A stretch of 64,000 nucleotides of DNA from an uncultured Pelagibacteraceae bacterium (lineage in GTDB: Bacteria; Pseudomonadota; Alphaproteobacteria; Pelagibacterales; Pelagibacteraceae): positions 1 through 64,000 of the forward strand of contig CACBBR010000004.1 in NCBI GenBank assembly GCA_902537555.1, written 5' to 3'. Below the pieces are notes generated by a model. It made no database searches and had not been told where the DNA came from. It saw nothing but the letters and a program-made list of their open reading frames with translations. Each line of letters starts with the position of its first letter. Position 1 is the first letter of the stretch. Positions 1 to 10,258 of the stretch are shown here, in pieces. A program made the position numbers and the translations under genes.

Positions 1-495
1 ATTTTCAATAATACACATTTTAGAATTTTTACTTTTTGCAATTACATTAAAATTTTTTGGTAATTTTGTTACTTGATCTGCATGACTCATCCATACATTA
101 TTTTTTTTGTTAGAAAAAAAATTTTTTGTTAATTTACTTTTTTTTATCTCTTTTACTTCAGCTAGCCCAAATTCTCTAAATTTGGAACTTTTTACTTTTC
201 CACCCATTACTTTTGAAATAATTTGGTGCCCAAAACATATTCCTAATACAGGTATTTCAAGTTTTAAAAGATTATAATTAAATTTCACTTTTTTATTTTC
301 ATAAACATTTAAAGGACCGCCTGATAAAACTATACCCTTGATATTTTTGTCAAAGTTTTTACGTTTTTTTATTGATTTGTGGCTTATTATTTCACAATAG
401 ATGCCAAGTTCTCTAATTTTGCGTGCTATTAATTGTGTAAATTGAGAACCAAAGTCAACAATTAATATCTTATTAAGAGTGTCTTCAAGACGCAT
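1..495 (-). CDS. guaA: GMP synthase (glutamine-hydrolysing), N-terminal part, cut by window edge
   Basis: GMP synthase converts XMP to GMP using glutamine nitrogen in the cytoplasm, the step after IMP dehydrogenase. Only the first 165 codons lie in the window. They form a class I glutamine amidotransferase domain: an opening [19 protein letters not shown] block and the nucleophile elbow GICFGHQ, with the catalytic Cys near residue 80. The ATP-pyrophosphatase half should follow beyond base 1. The ATG at 495 overlaps the stop of the upstream TPR-like gene by 11 nt, so it is probably co-transcribed with guaB. Confidence 0.93.
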   Translation of the reverse strand, partial: MRLEDTLNKILIVDFGSQFTQLIARKIRELGIYCEIISHKSIKKRKNFDKNIKGIVLSGGPLNVYENKKVKFNYNLLKLEIPVLGICFGHQIISKVMGGKVKSSKFREFGLAEVKEIKKSKLTKNFFSNKKNNVWMSHADQVTKLPKNFNVIAKSKNSKMCIIEN

Positions 496-913
496 CTTTT
501 CTTTCAAAATCTTTTAAACGACTTTCAATTGAAGGAATTTTTGAACACATTTTTACACAAATTTTTTTAAAATCTTTACTTAACTCATCTGCTTTTGAAA
601 AATTCGATCTTTCTAATTCCATGTCTATTAATAGGTACATTGCCTCTTCATTTTTTGGATCTAAGAGCAAAGTAGTTTTTATATTTTTTTCTTCTAGTCT
701 TTTATCTTCCTCAATTTTGAAGATCTTTGCCAAATAAAGGTAGGATGATGCATCTTTGGGGTTATAGACTATATTTCTATGAAACAAAAACTTTGATTCC
801 TCATATTTTTCATTATCAAATAAATCTTTAGCCTCCATGAAAAAATTATTTTTCTCAGCTTTAGCAACTATAGTAAATAAAGAAAAAGTTAATATTAAAA
901 TTAAGTACCTCAT
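485..913 (-). CDS. small exported TPR-like protein between guaB and guaA
   Basis: Function unknown; 142 residues. The first ~19 residues form a Sec signal peptide ([20 protein letters not shown]). The rest is helical with TPR-like spacing ([52 protein letters not shown]), which suggests two to three tetratricopeptide repeats and a periplasmic protein-interaction role. It lies 2 nt after guaB and overlaps guaA by 11 nt, so it is embedded in a purine operon with no evident functional link. The repeat assignment is by eye. Confidence 0.7.
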   Translation of the reverse strand: MRYLILILTFSLFTIVAKAEKNNFFMEAKDLFDNEKYEESKFLFHRNIVYNPKDASSYLYLAKIFKIEEDKRLEEKNIKTTLLLDPKNEEAMYLLIDMELERSNFSKADELSKDFKKICVKMCSKIPSIESRLKDFERKDAS

Positions 914-915
914 AA

Positions 916-1980
916 TTATTTTTTTATTAGATCTATGTTATGTACCATACTTTCATAAAAACCGGCTTTAGTAATTTTAACAAATTTTGGTTTTTTTCTT
1001 AAATCAATTACTTTCTTAGCTCCCAAATAACCCATGGAGGATTTCAATCCTCCAACTAAGTTATAAATAATTTTGTCAATTCTACCCTTATATTTAATAT
1101 ATCCCTCTACTCCTTCAGCTACATATTTTGAGGTGTCTTTCTGTTTAGATTGAAAATATCTATCTGCAGATCCTTTATTCATTGCACCAATTGATCCCAT
1201 GCCTCTAAAATATTTATAGAATTTACCATTTTTTTTTATTTTTTTACCTGGCGCTTCGTCTGTTCCTGCAAATAGTGAACCTATCATAACTGCGTCCGCA
1301 CCTGCAGCTAGTGCTTTTGCGATATCTCCAGAAAACTTTATACCACCATCGGCAATTAATTTTGTTTTATTTTTCCCAATTCCTCTTTTAACATTTAATA
1401 TTGCACTCAATTGAGGAACCCCTATTCCTGCAATAAGTCTTGTTGTGCAAATAGATCCAGGGCCTATTCCAACTTTGATTATATCCACACCAAGTCTAAC
1501 TAAAAATTTTGCAGCTTCAGCTGTGGCTATATTTCCTGCACAAATTGCAGTTCCCTTTGGTCTTATTTTTTTAATTTTTTTTATTATATCTCCAACTTTT
1601 TTTGTATGTCCGTGAGCCGTGTCTACTACAATTATATCTATGTTTTCTTTTAATACTTTCTCGGCTCTTTTTAACTCTTTCTCACTTGCACCAACTGCTG
1701 CTCCTACTAGAAGGTTTTTTGATTTTACTTTTCTTATTTCTTTGATTTGATCATTTATATTTAGATTTCTATGGATTACTCCTAATCCACCAGCTTTTGC
1801 CATAGCAATACTCATCGACGCCTCTGTAACGGTATCCATTGCAGATGATAGTAAAGGTATTCTTATACTTAGGTTTTTTGTTAAAGTTGTTGATGTATTG
1901 ACGTCACTTGGTAAAATTTCAGAATAATTTGGAGCTAAAGTAACATCATCAAATGTTAAAGCTTCTTTGATAGTATCCAT
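916..1980 (-). CDS. guaB: IMP dehydrogenase lacking the CBS (Bateman) module
   Basis: IMP dehydrogenase oxidises IMP to XMP with NAD+, committing purines to GMP. The TIM-barrel signatures are present: KEALTFDDV at the N-terminus, the catalytic loop [22 protein letters not shown], and the flap with DRYFQ. After [19 protein letters not shown] the chain runs straight into NLLVGAAVG, where E. coli GuaB has about 110 residues of two CBS domains. The protein is 354 residues against the usual ~490. The longest frame begins at TTG (2004), but the ATG at 1980 matches the family N-terminus. A Bateman-less enzyme should lack the nucleotide control exerted through that module. Confidence 0.95.
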   Translation of the reverse strand: MDTIKEALTFDDVTLAPNYSEILPSDVNTSTTLTKNLSIRIPLLSSAMDTVTEASMSIAMAKAGGLGVIHRNLNINDQIKEIRKVKSKNLLVGAAVGASEKELKRAEKVLKENIDIIVVDTAHGHTKKVGDIIKKIKKIRPKGTAICAGNIATAEAAKFLVRLGVDIIKVGIGPGSICTTRLIAGIGVPQLSAILNVKRGIGKNKTKLIADGGIKFSGDIAKALAAGADAVMIGSLFAGTDEAPGKKIKKNGKFYKYFRGMGSIGAMNKGSADRYFQSKQKDTSKYVAEGVEGYIKYKGRIDKIIYNLVGGLKSSMGYLGAKKVIDLRKKPKFVKITKAGFYESMVHNIDLIKK

Positions 1981-2019
1981 GTCCCTATATAAATGATTCT
2001 TCAAAAAATAAAAGGCAAA

Positions 2020-2631
2020 CTATCTTAAATTTCTACAAATTATAAAATTTTCCTTCGAGTCTTTTCTACTAGACGGAGGCTTAAAAATATCCACTTGTTT
2101 AAATGTTTTTTTAGCAAATGCGACAATCGCGTTGAAAGATGATCCCATAAAAAGTTTAGAAATAAAACTTCCCTTCTTATTTAGTAATTCAACAGCAAAA
2201 TTCATTGCTTCTAAACATAATTCACCAGTAACAAGAGAATCCACACTTTTATTTCCTGTGGTATTTACAGCCATATCAGAAATTATAAGATCTATTTTTT
2301 TTCCAAAATAATTTTTAATTTTAATTTTTTGATCATCTTCTGTGAAGTCTCCTTTTATGTGAAATAAATTTTCAATAGGTTCTATATCTTTCAAATCTAT
2401 TGAAATAATCTTAGAACTTTTATAATTTCTTGAAATATACTGTGACCAACTTCCAGGAGCTGATCCTAAATCGATAACTAGGGTGTTATTTTTTATTATT
2501 TTAAATTTTTCATTAATTTCTTGTAATTTATAAACAGCTCTTGATCTATATCCCTCTAATTTTGATTTTTTTACGTAAATATCTCTTTTTTGTTTAATTA
2601 TCCAATTTTTAGAAAATTTATTTTTTTTCAA
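2020..2631 (-). CDS. rlmE: 23S rRNA 2'-O-ribose methyltransferase RlmE (FtsJ/RrmJ)
   Basis: RlmE methylates the 2'-OH of the A-loop uridine (U2552 in E. coli) of 23S rRNA using SAM, late in 50S assembly. The 203-residue protein has the family landmarks: YRSRAVYKLQEIN, SAM-binding VIDLGSAPGSWSQY, ISDMA with the catalytic Asp, and a C-terminal PPSSRKDSKENFIICR block. There is no internal Met before the conserved core, so the TTG at 2631, directly after the upstream stop, is the likely start. It lies in the psd-guaA run. Confidence 0.95.
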   Translation of the reverse strand: MKKNKFSKNWIIKQKRDIYVKKSKLEGYRSRAVYKLQEINEKFKIIKNNTLVIDLGSAPGSWSQYISRNYKSSKIISIDLKDIEPIENLFHIKGDFTEDDQKIKIKNYFGKKIDLIISDMAVNTTGNKSVDSLVTGELCLEAMNFAVELLNKKGSFISKLFMGSSFNAIVAFAKKTFKQVDIFKPPSSRKDSKENFIICRNLR

Positions 2632-3531
2632 TTAGTTCTCAAATCTCAATGATTTTTCAATTATATCACCATCTAGTGTTTTAATTTTAGAAATATAATT
2701 TTTATCATTTCTAATGTTATCATTATTCTTGCCAGCTAAGTGAATAATTCCTATTTCATGATTTGGTAAATATGGTTCAACAAAAGTATTTTTTTTTTTA
2801 TCAAATTTTATTGCCTCAATAAGTGTCCAATTACAATACGCTGGTAAGATTTCAACACCCAGATGATCTGAATATATAGTTATATTCATTGCTATTTGCT
2901 CAGAACCCCAAATTTTTCCTGATGACAATGCTTTTTTCAAATTTTTTTGCCAAACTTCCCAGTGTGGTGCATTTTCTTCTAAACAAAATAATCCAATATT
3001 TAAATGAGGTTTAAGAGCTACTTCTCTTGAAATTTTTTCCGAAAATCCAGATGATTTAGCATGCTTATAATTTTGTGATTTTATTCTTGCTAAACTTCCT
3101 ATCAACCATTCTGCTCTTAAAACTCTTCCATATGACCTGTCGGCGGATGTAGCTATTGCTAATTTTTTATTTTCACAACCTCTTAAGTAAAGATCAATTG
3201 CGTACCATGAATTAACCCAAGCATCTGCATCAATCCATAAATATTTTTTATATCCTGGAAAATATTTAGGTAAAAATGCTCTCGATACCTGACTTTTTAA
3301 CCACTCTCTTCCTTTAACCTTAAAATCAGGAACTTCTATATCCCACTCTGCCTTTTTGATTTTAAATACCTTTTTTTCTAAAACTTTTATCTGATCTTCG
3401 GTCAATCCAGCATCCATTATGCATATATCTATCTCGTTACTTTGTTCAAATCTGTTTATTGAGTCTATTAATTCATTTAAAAGATAGAAATAATTTGAGT
3501 CTGCTAATGAAATTATTGTATTTTCCCTCAT
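2632..3531 (-). CDS. putative GT-A-fold glycosyltransferase (GT8-like), substrate unknown
   Basis: I do not recognise the exact family. The 299-residue protein looks cytoplasmic, without signal peptide or clear membrane helix. The pattern resembles GT-A/GT8 transferases: an N-terminal strand-helix unit (TIISLADSNYFYLLNELIDS), a strand ending in WIDADAW with a DxD at residues 101-103 suited to Mn-nucleotide-sugar binding, and a later segment ALKPHLNIGLFCLEENA followed by IWGSEQIAMN. Its stop abuts the rlmE start and its ATG follows the pssA stop directly, so it is co-transcribed with phospholipid genes. A role in glycosylating a lipid or envelope component is inference. Confidence 0.6.
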   Translation of the reverse strand: MRENTIISLADSNYFYLLNELIDSINRFEQSNEIDICIMDAGLTEDQIKVLEKKVFKIKKAEWDIEVPDFKVKGREWLKSQVSRAFLPKYFPGYKKYLWIDADAWVNSWYAIDLYLRGCENKKLAIATSADRSYGRVLRAEWLIGSLARIKSQNYKHAKSSGFSEKISREVALKPHLNIGLFCLEENAPHWEVWQKNLKKALSSGKIWGSEQIAMNITIYSDHLGVEILPAYCNWTLIEAIKFDKKKNTFVEPYLPNHEIGIIHLAGKNNDNIRNDKNYISKIKTLDGDIIEKSLRFEN

Positions 3532-4329
3532 TTATAAGACATCTTCATGGTGATCGGTATCATTTGTGATTATTTTATTATTTTTTTTGATCATTAGATA
3601 ATGCATTGAGCTTATAGGTATCATTAGCATATAAATTAACCCTGAAATAACTATTGCATTAAAAGTATAAACGAGAATTAAACCAAAATATAAGATTATT
3701 CCAAATAACAAAAATATTGATGCACTTCTTGGTACAACAATTTTTTTAAATGAATAAGTTGGTATTTTGCTTATTAATAGTATTGAAACAAAAATAAACA
3801 TAATTGGTACCACTAATTGATAATTCAAATTTAAAAACTTAAATTCGCTTATACTTAAAATTAATGGCATTAAAACTAGAATTCCACCAGCTGGGGAAGG
3901 GATGCCTTCAAAAAAATTATCTTTCCAAGAACTTTCTTCATTTGATGAAACATTAAATCTTGCAAGTCTAAGTGCAACACAAACCACATAAATCAATGAA
4001 ATCAACCAGCCTACTCTACCTGTTTCGGATAAAGCCCAAAAATACATTATAAATGCTGGGGCAACACCAAAACTTATCACATCAGTTAAGGAGTCTAGTT
4101 CTTTACCTACTTTAGAGGTGCCTTTGATCAATCTTGCAATTCTTCCATCTAGCCCATCAATTATTGCAGCAACTATTACAGCAATAATTGATAACTCAAA
4201 TTTTCCGTCAAATGCAAATTTAATGGACGTGAGTCCAATGCACACACCAATGAGTGTTAAAATATTTGGTAAAATTACTCTAGTTTTTTTATTCGAAACT
4301 AATTTAATATTTTTATCTTCTAACTTCAT
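3532..4329 (-). CDS. pssA: CDP-diacylglycerol-serine O-phosphatidyltransferase
   Basis: PssA makes phosphatidylserine from CDP-diacylglycerol and serine at the inner membrane; Psd, encoded next door, decarboxylates it to phosphatidylethanolamine. The CDP-alcohol phosphatidyltransferase signature D-G-x2-A-R-x8-G-x3-D-x3-D is visible as DGLDGRIARL followed by KELDSLTDVISFG. About seven hydrophobic segments follow, fitting type II integral-membrane PssA. The longest frame starts at GTG (4359) inside psd. The ATG at 4329, 4 nt past the psd stop, is the better start and gives 265 residues. Confidence 0.94.
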   Translation of the reverse strand: MKLEDKNIKLVSNKKTRVILPNILTLIGVCIGLTSIKFAFDGKFELSIIAVIVAAIIDGLDGRIARLIKGTSKVGKELDSLTDVISFGVAPAFIMYFWALSETGRVGWLISLIYVVCVALRLARFNVSSNEESSWKDNFFEGIPSPAGGILVLMPLILSISEFKFLNLNYQLVVPIMFIFVSILLISKIPTYSFKKIVVPRSASIFLLFGIILYFGLILVYTFNAIVISGLIYMLMIPISSMHYLMIKKNNKIITNDTDHHEDVL

Positions 4330-4333
4330 TAGA

Positions 4334-4978
4334 TTATTTTTTTGCAATAAGAGTTTCACCAGCTATAGTTTTTTGATCAACCTTTACTAAGGGAGAGTAA
4401 TTTTCAAAATACATATCTGCCCTACTTCCAAATCTAATCATTCCTATTCTTGAACCTTGCTCTACAATTTCATCTTTAGAAACTTCAGTAACAATTCTTC
4501 TCGCAACCAATCCGGCTATTTGGACTACAATAATTTCTTCTCCGTTGGAATTTTTAATCCTATAATAATTTCTCTCATTATCTTCACTTGCTTTATCTAA
4601 TGATGCATTGAAAAATTTTCCAGGTTTGTAAAGTATTTCTGATATTGCTCCAGAACAAGGAGATCTATTTACATGACAGTCAAATACGTCCATAAATATA
4701 CTTACTTTTTTCATCTTTTTATTTTCTAAGCCAAGTTCTTTTGGACCATTTGTTTCAATCACCTGCAACACAACTCCATCTGCAGGACTTGTAAGATAAT
4801 TATCATCTCCAATAGATGTTCTTTCAGGATCTCTAAAAAAATAGTAACACCAAATAGTTAATACCAAACCGACAAAACCAAAAAAACCATTTATCAAATA
4901 AAGAATTACAGTTGCAATTGCAAAAATAACAATAAACTTGTATCCTTCATTGTGTAATTTTGGAAAAATTTTACTCAT
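4334..4978 (-). CDS. psd: phosphatidylserine decarboxylase proenzyme
   Basis: Psd is a pyruvoyl enzyme that decarboxylates phosphatidylserine to phosphatidylethanolamine. This is the short (~214 residue) type: an N-terminal membrane segment, YYFFRDPERTS, TSPADGVV with its conserved Asp, FMDVFDCHVNRSPCSG, and a self-cleavage motif IRFGSRADMYFE in which the Ser of FGS becomes the pyruvoyl group. It begins the minus-strand run that continues through pssA to guaA. Its promoter must share the 78-bp gap with the divergent icd. Confidence 0.95.
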   Translation of the reverse strand: MSKIFPKLHNEGYKFIVIFAIATVILYLINGFFGFVGLVLTIWCYYFFRDPERTSIGDDNYLTSPADGVVLQVIETNGPKELGLENKKMKKVSIFMDVFDCHVNRSPCSGAISEILYKPGKFFNASLDKASEDNERNYYRIKNSNGEEIIVVQIAGLVARRIVTEVSKDEIVEQGSRIGMIRFGSRADMYFENYSPLVKVDQKTIAGETLIAKK

Positions 4979-5056
4979 AACAATCCTATAAACAATAAAT
5001 TTGGATTAATATGTATACAAAAAGAATAAATTCAACTATTAAGATATATCTAAAAA

Positions 5057-6271
5057 ATGAGTAAAATTAAGGTTAAAAATCCCATTGTAGAGTTAGATGG
5101 TGACGAAATGACTAGAGTTATATGGGACTTCATAAAAAATAAACTAATCTTAACCTACATAGATCTTAAGATCGAATACTACGATTTAGGGATGGAAAGT
5201 AGAGATAAGACTAATGATAAAATTACTATAGAGTGTGCTAATGCCATTAAAAAGAATGGGGTGGGCATCAAATGCGCAACTATTACTCCAGATGAAGCAA
5301 GAGTAAAAGAGTTTAACCTAAAAAAAATGTGGAGATCTCCTAATGGCACAATAAGAAATATTATTGGTGGTACCGTTTTTAGAGAACCCATAATTTGTAA
5401 AAATATTCCAAAGCTTGTACCCTCATGGACAGATCCACTAATTATAGGCAGACACGCATTTGGTGATCAATACAGAGCAACAGACTTTACAGTTCCGGGA
5501 AAAGGCAAGCTAGAAATAAAATGGACTGCCGAAGATGGAAATGATGAGAGAAAATATGAGGTATTTAACTTTCCTGGTCCTGGAATTGCTTTATCAATGT
5601 ATAACTTAGATAAATCTATAGAGGATTTTGCAAGATCATGCTTTAATTATGGGTTAATCAAGAAGTGGCCTGTATACCTATCAACAAAAAATACAATTTT
5701 AAAAAGATACGACGGAAGATTTAAAGATATTTTCCAAGAAGTTTTTGAAAAAGAATTCAAAGAAAAATTTGAACAAAATAAAATCACTTATGAACATAGA
5801 TTAATAGATGATATGGTTGCATGTGCAATGAAATGGCATGGTAAATATATTTGGGCATGCAAAAATTATGATGGAGATGTTCAATCAGACACAGTTGCTC
5901 AAGGATATGGTTCTTTAGGTTTGATGACAAGTGTACTCCTCGCACCAGATGGAAAAACTATGGAAGCAGAAGCTGCTCATGGTACGGTAACAAGACACTT
6001 TAGAATGCATCAACAAGGAAAAGAAACTTCAACAAATCCTATTGCCTCGATTTTTGCATGGACAAGGGGCTTGGCTCATAGAGGAAAGCTAGATGGAAAC
6101 GAGGAATTAATTAAATTTGCTGAAACACTTGAAAAGGTATGTGTTGATTGTGTTGAAGAAGGTTCAATGACTAAGGACTTAGCTATATTAATAGGACCTT
6201 CAACTAAATATCTTACAACTAACCAATTTTTAGATACTTTAGATGGAAAGTTGAAACAGAAATTAAATTAA
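5057..6271 (+). CDS. icd: NADP-dependent isocitrate dehydrogenase (eukaryote-like subfamily)
   Basis: TCA-cycle enzyme converting isocitrate to 2-oxoglutarate and CO2 with NADP+. At 404 residues, starting [17 protein letters not shown] with [15 protein letters not shown] nearby, it matches the homodimeric type II NADP-IDH found in eukaryotic cytosol and many alphaproteobacteria rather than the E. coli type. The substrate loop ([20 protein letters not shown]), [10 protein letters not shown], the metal site [10 protein letters not shown] and the NADP-loop region [12 protein letters not shown] are all seen. Its last 9 nt overlap the end of convergent alaS, leaving no room for a terminator. Confidence 0.96.
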   Translation: MSKIKVKNPIVELDGDEMTRVIWDFIKNKLILTYIDLKIEYYDLGMESRDKTNDKITIECANAIKKNGVGIKCATITPDEARVKEFNLKKMWRSPNGTIRNIIGGTVFREPIICKNIPKLVPSWTDPLIIGRHAFGDQYRATDFTVPGKGKLEIKWTAEDGNDERKYEVFNFPGPGIALSMYNLDKSIEDFARSCFNYGLIKKWPVYLSTKNTILKRYDGRFKDIFQEVFEKEFKEKFEQNKITYEHRLIDDMVACAMKWHGKYIWACKNYDGDVQSDTVAQGYGSLGLMTSVLLAPDGKTMEAEAAHGTVTRHFRMHQQGKETSTNPIASIFAWTRGLAHRGKLDGNEELIKFAETLEKVCVDCVEEGSMTKDLAILIGPSTKYLTTNQFLDTLDGKLKQKLN

Positions 6272-8926
6272 AGACTTAATCTTTTCAAAAGCTTCATCAA
6301 TTTTATCTTTAAATTGACCACCGGCTTGTGCAAAATCTTTTCTTCCGCCTCCTCCTTTTCCACCAATTACCTCAGAGCCTGATTTTGCAAATACAACAGC
6401 ATCATATTTATCAATTAGTTCTTCAGTAACCCCGACTGCAAGACCTACTTTATCTTCAAAACTTGCAAAGACTATGATTATACCACTCTGTATATCTTTT
6501 TTCCCTACATCAACTAATTTCCTAAGTTCTTTAGGTGGAAGATCTTCAACTTTTTGAAATCTTACATTTACATTGTTAATTTTATCATCGTGAATTTTAT
6601 TTTTTGAATTATCTTTGAGAATTGAAGTAAATTTTAAAAGTTCTAGTTGTTTAGATAAATCTTTAATCAAACTTTTATTGTTATCATTTTCTAAATTTGG
6701 TTTTCCTCCTAATCTAATTATTTGTTTTGACAAATTATTAATCATTTCCTCATCTTTTTGTACTGACAAATCAGATAATTTTTCTTTATTTTTTAAAAAC
6801 TCATTTAATTGATTTTCTCTTAGAGCTTCAACTCTTCTAACACCTGCTGCAATTGAGGATTGACTTATTATTTTAAATCGTCCTATATCGCCAGTATTTC
6901 TAACATGTGTTCCTCCACAAAGTTCTGTAGAAAAATATTTTTCTTTTTCTTCTCCCATAGATAAAACTCTTACCTCCTCACCATATTTCTCTCCAAAAAG
7001 TGCAAGTGCACCGTTATCGACTGCTTCTTTAGGGCTCATTATCCTTGTTTTTACATCAGATTTTTTTTCAACCATTGAATTTACATGACTTTCTATTTTT
7101 TCTATTTCTTGTTCTGTAATTGGCTTCATGTGGCTAAAATCAAATCGTAGTCTATCAGGAGCTACTAAAGATCCTTTTTGAGTGACATGAGTACCTAACA
7201 CTCTTCTTAAAGACTCGTGTAAAAGATGAGTTGCGGAGTGATATGCTCTAATATTATTCCGTCTTTCAACGTCAATTTTCATTTCCACATGATCTTTAAT
7301 CTTGATTTTGCCTGATTTAACTTTTCCATAGTGTACAAACAGATCTCCTAATTTCTTTTGTACATCTGATATTTCAAACTTAAAGTTTCCTGCAATTATT
7401 TGTCCAGTATCTCCAACTTGTCCACCTGACTCTCCATAAAAAGGAGTTTGGTTTACAATAATTATTCCTTCATCATTTTCATTAAGTTGGTCTACTTCTT
7501 TATTATCCTTTAATAATACCAGAACAATACCTTCTGCTCGATCAGTCTCATATCCTAAGAATTCTGAGGCACCTAATTTATCCTTGATTGAAAACCAAAT
7601 ATCATCAACAGCACTATCTCCTGAGCCCTTCCAGTTTTTCTTTGCAAGTTCTTTGCTTTCCTCCATTAAACTTTGAAATTTCTCACTATCTATTTTTAAA
7701 GATTTATTTTTTAGAATGTCTTGTGTTAAATCTAAAGGGAAACCATAGGTATCATAAAGCTTAAACGCTACTTCTCCGGGTAATACTTTATCTATTTTTG
7801 TTATTTCATCATTTAAAATTTTTATACCTCTATCTAATAAAACTAAAAATTTTTCCTCTTCCATTCTTAATGTCTCTTTAATTAAAGACTCTGCTCTCTC
7901 AATTTCTGAGTAATTGCCTTTCATTTCATCTTTAAGAGTTTTAAAGATATTAAAAAAAATTGGCTCTTTAGAACCAAGTAAATGAGAGTGCCTCATTCCT
8001 CTTCTCATTATTCTCCTTAATACATAACCCCTCCCTTCATTTGATGGCAAAACTCCCTCGGCAATTAAAAATGAGCTAGCACGTAAATGATCTGCTATCA
8101 CTCTAAAACTTGCTAGATTTTCTTTATTAGGATTAACTTTTAAAATTTCTGCTGCTGAATTTATTATTTTTTTAAAATGATCTGTTTCATAGTTGTCATG
8201 GGTGCCTTGAAGTAATGCAGCAATTCTCTCGAGACCCATTCCTGTATCAACTGATGGTTTTGGTAGATTAATTCTTTTATCTTTTGAAATTTGCTCAAAT
8301 TGCATAAAAACTAAATTCCAAATTTCTATATATCTATCTCCATCCTCATTTTTTGTTCCAGGCAACCCACCTTCAAGATGATCTCCATGGTCATAGAATA
8401 TTTCAGAACATGGGCCACAAGGTCCAGTCTCACCCATAGACCAAAAATTATCAGATGTTGCTATCCTTATAATTTTATTTTCACTTAATCCTGCAATTTT
8501 TTTCCAATAATTAAAGGCTTCGTCATCATCGTGATAAACAGTTACATAGAGTCTGTCTTTGTTTAATCCAAATTCTTTTGTTATTAAATTCCAAGCAAGT
8601 TCAATAGCTCTGTCTTTAAAGTAATCCCCAAAAGAAAAGTTCCCTAACATTTCAAAAAATGTATGGTGTCTTGGTGTATAGCCAACATTTTCTAAATCAT
8701 TATGCTTTCCACCAGCTCTTACACATTTTTGAGATGTAGTGGCTCTTTGATAATCTCTTTTTTCTAGACCAGTAAATACATTTTTAAATTGCACCATCCC
8801 AGAGTTGGCAAACATTAATGTTGGGTCGTTATTTGGAACCAAATTGCTAGACTCAACTATTTTATGATCATTTTTTTCAAAATACTCTAAGAATGAGGAT
8901 CTTATTTCATTTAATGTTTTAGCCAT
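6263..8926 (-). CDS. alaS: alanyl-tRNA synthetase
   Basis: AlaRS charges tRNA-Ala and clears mischarged Ser/Gly. All modules are present: class II catalytic core ([65 protein letters not shown]), editing domain with zinc-type motif HSATHLLH and CGGTH, and a C-terminal C-Ala domain ending [13 protein letters not shown]. The longest frame opens with TTG at 8932; the ATG at 8926 gives [12 protein letters not shown], the expected start, and 887 residues. It follows recA on the same strand beyond a terminator. Confidence 0.97.
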   Translation of the reverse strand: MAKTLNEIRSSFLEYFEKNDHKIVESSNLVPNNDPTLMFANSGMVQFKNVFTGLEKRDYQRATTSQKCVRAGGKHNDLENVGYTPRHHTFFEMLGNFSFGDYFKDRAIELAWNLITKEFGLNKDRLYVTVYHDDDEAFNYWKKIAGLSENKIIRIATSDNFWSMGETGPCGPCSEIFYDHGDHLEGGLPGTKNEDGDRYIEIWNLVFMQFEQISKDKRINLPKPSVDTGMGLERIAALLQGTHDNYETDHFKKIINSAAEILKVNPNKENLASFRVIADHLRASSFLIAEGVLPSNEGRGYVLRRIMRRGMRHSHLLGSKEPIFFNIFKTLKDEMKGNYSEIERAESLIKETLRMEEEKFLVLLDRGIKILNDEITKIDKVLPGEVAFKLYDTYGFPLDLTQDILKNKSLKIDSEKFQSLMEESKELAKKNWKGSGDSAVDDIWFSIKDKLGASEFLGYETDRAEGIVLVLLKDNKEVDQLNENDEGIIIVNQTPFYGESGGQVGDTGQIIAGNFKFEISDVQKKLGDLFVHYGKVKSGKIKIKDHVEMKIDVERRNNIRAYHSATHLLHESLRRVLGTHVTQKGSLVAPDRLRFDFSHMKPITEQEIEKIESHVNSMVEKKSDVKTRIMSPKEAVDNGALALFGEKYGEEVRVLSMGEEKEKYFSTELCGGTHVRNTGDIGRFKIISQSSIAAGVRRVEALRENQLNEFLKNKEKLSDLSVQKDEEMINNLSKQIIRLGGKPNLENDNNKSLIKDLSKQLELLKFTSILKDNSKNKIHDDKINNVNVRFQKVEDLPPKELRKLVDVGKKDIQSGIIIVFASFEDKVGLAVGVTEELIDKYDAVVFAKSGSEVIGGKGGGGRKDFAQAGGQFKDKIDEAFEKIKSLI

Positions 8927-8975
8927 ATTCAACCAAAATACAGCATTTTATTATGATGTCTACACTTCTGAAGGG

Positions 8976-9006
8976 AAAAAAGGCGCCCAATTGAGCGCCT
9001 TTTTTT
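8976..9006 (-). terminator. Rho-independent terminator of recA
   Basis: A 6-bp GC-rich stem AGGCGC/GCGCCT (8981-8986 with 8995-9000) closes an 8-nt loop and is flanked by A and T runs, so on the minus strand the hairpin is followed by a U tract. It lies 20 nt past the recA stop. The symmetric A/T flanks would also let it act on plus-strand transcripts. It is one of only two clear intrinsic terminators in the window. Confidence 0.9.
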
Positions 9007-9025
9007 AATAACTAAAAGTTATCTG

Positions 9026-10150
9026 CTAATTTTTTTTAGTAGGAACTTCTTCCTCTTTTTTCTGAGCTTCAACCTTTTCCTCACTTAAAGGATTTCCCTC
9101 TATCTTTTTTGAGATAACGCCAGCCTTTTCTCTTATAGCCATTTCAATCTCAGCTGCAGCTTTTGGATTTTGCTCAAGGTAAAGTTTAGCATTCTCTCTA
9201 CCTTGACCAATTTTTTCACCTTTATAAGCGTACCAAGCGCCTGACTTTTCAACAATCTCTGCTTTGGCACCAAGGTCGATTAGTTCCCCTACTTTACTAA
9301 TTCCTTTTCCATACATTAAATCGAATTCAACAACTTTAAATGGTGGAGCAACTTTATTTTTTACAACTTTAACTCTCGTTGTGTTTCCAATAATTTGTTC
9401 TTTATCTTTGATTGCACCAATTCTTCTAATATCCATTCTAACTGAAGAATAGAATTTCAGAGAGTTTCCACCAGATGTTGTTTCTGGACTTCCAAACATA
9501 ACTCCAATTTTCATTCTAATTTGGTTAATGAAAATAACCATTGTGTTAGTTCTAGAAATTGAACCTGTTAATTTTCTTAGTGCTTGTGACATTAGTCTTG
9601 CTTGGAGGCCAACATGATGGTCTCCCATATCACCCTCTATCTCTGCTCTTGGAGTTAAAGCAGCTACAGAATCTACTACAAGTACTGACATCGAACCAGA
9701 TTTAATTAAAGTATCCGTTATTTCTAAAGCTTGTTCGCCTGTATCTGGTTGAGAAATAAGTAATTCTTCAGTATTAACACCTAACTTCTTTGCATAAACT
9801 GGGTCTAATGCATGCTCTGCATCAACAAATCCACAAATTCCACCAGCTTTTTGTGCCTCAGCGACTACTTGTAAAGCTAGAGTAGTTTTTCCAGATGACT
9901 CTGGTCCATAAATTTCAATAATTCTTCCCTTTGGTAGTCCACCTATTCCAAGTGCTAGATCAAGACTTAAAGATCCAGTTGAAATAGACTCAACATCCAT
10001 AGCTTTTTGTTCTCCAAGCTTCATTACAGAGCCTTTTCCAAAGCTATCTGTAATTTGGCTAATTGCTGCGTCTAATGCTTTATTTTTTTCTTTATTTTCC
10101 AATTCTTTATCTTTAGCGGTTTTAACCACTTTTAAGTTATTTTTAGTCAT
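9026..10150 (-). CDS. recA: recombinase RecA
   Basis: RecA forms filaments on ssDNA, catalyses strand exchange and triggers self-cleavage of LexA/UmuD-family proteins. The core is complete: Walker [10 protein letters not shown], the [15 protein letters not shown] block, Walker [11 protein letters not shown], loop L1 [19 protein letters not shown] and loop L2 [21 protein letters not shown]. The C-terminal tail is acidic/basic and low complexity ([18 protein letters not shown]), as usual. It has its own terminator and a leader with a possible LexA-type box, so it is probably a single-gene SOS unit. Confidence 0.98.
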   Translation of the reverse strand: MTKNNLKVVKTAKDKELENKEKNKALDAAISQITDSFGKGSVMKLGEQKAMDVESISTGSLSLDLALGIGGLPKGRIIEIYGPESSGKTTLALQVVAEAQKAGGICGFVDAEHALDPVYAKKLGVNTEELLISQPDTGEQALEITDTLIKSGSMSVLVVDSVAALTPRAEIEGDMGDHHVGLQARLMSQALRKLTGSISRTNTMVIFINQIRMKIGVMFGSPETTSGGNSLKFYSSVRMDIRRIGAIKDKEQIIGNTTRVKVVKNKVAPPFKVVEFDLMYGKGISKVGELIDLGAKAEIVEKSGAWYAYKGEKIGQGRENAKLYLEQNPKAAAEIEMAIREKAGVISKKIEGNPLSEEKVEAQKKEEEVPTKKN

Positions 10151-10197
10151 TTTTTGCCTCTTTTTTTACGTTTTTAAACATTCGAATCATGAAAATA

Positions 10198-10225
10198 AAT
10201 GTACACATTTTGTTCTCATTAGCAA
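10198..10225 (-). promoter_or_regulatory. candidate recA promoter with degenerate LexA box
   Basis: Read on the minus strand, TTGCTA (10220-10225) and TACATT (10198-10203) are spaced by 16 nt and could be -35/-10 elements. Between and overlapping them is GAAC-N7-GTAC (10201-10215), one base from the alphaproteobacterial LexA box GAAC-N7-GAAC found intact upstream of umuD. The two sites even share the bases GAACAAAAT. Position and similarity support an SOS operator, but the -10 is weak and one half-site is imperfect. Confidence 0.45.
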
Positions 10226-10242
10226 TATTTTTTTAATATTGC
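10222..10242. repeat. short AT-rich inverted repeat between tolC-like gene and recA
   Basis: GCAATATT (10222-10229) and AATATTGC (10235-10242) are perfect 8-bp arms around a 5-nt T spacer, 16 nt past the TolC-like stop. It could end the upstream transcript, but no U tract follows on the minus strand. Its edge overlaps the candidate recA -35. Role unclear. Confidence 0.4.
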
Positions 10243-10258
10243 GTTTAAAAGTGTTTAT

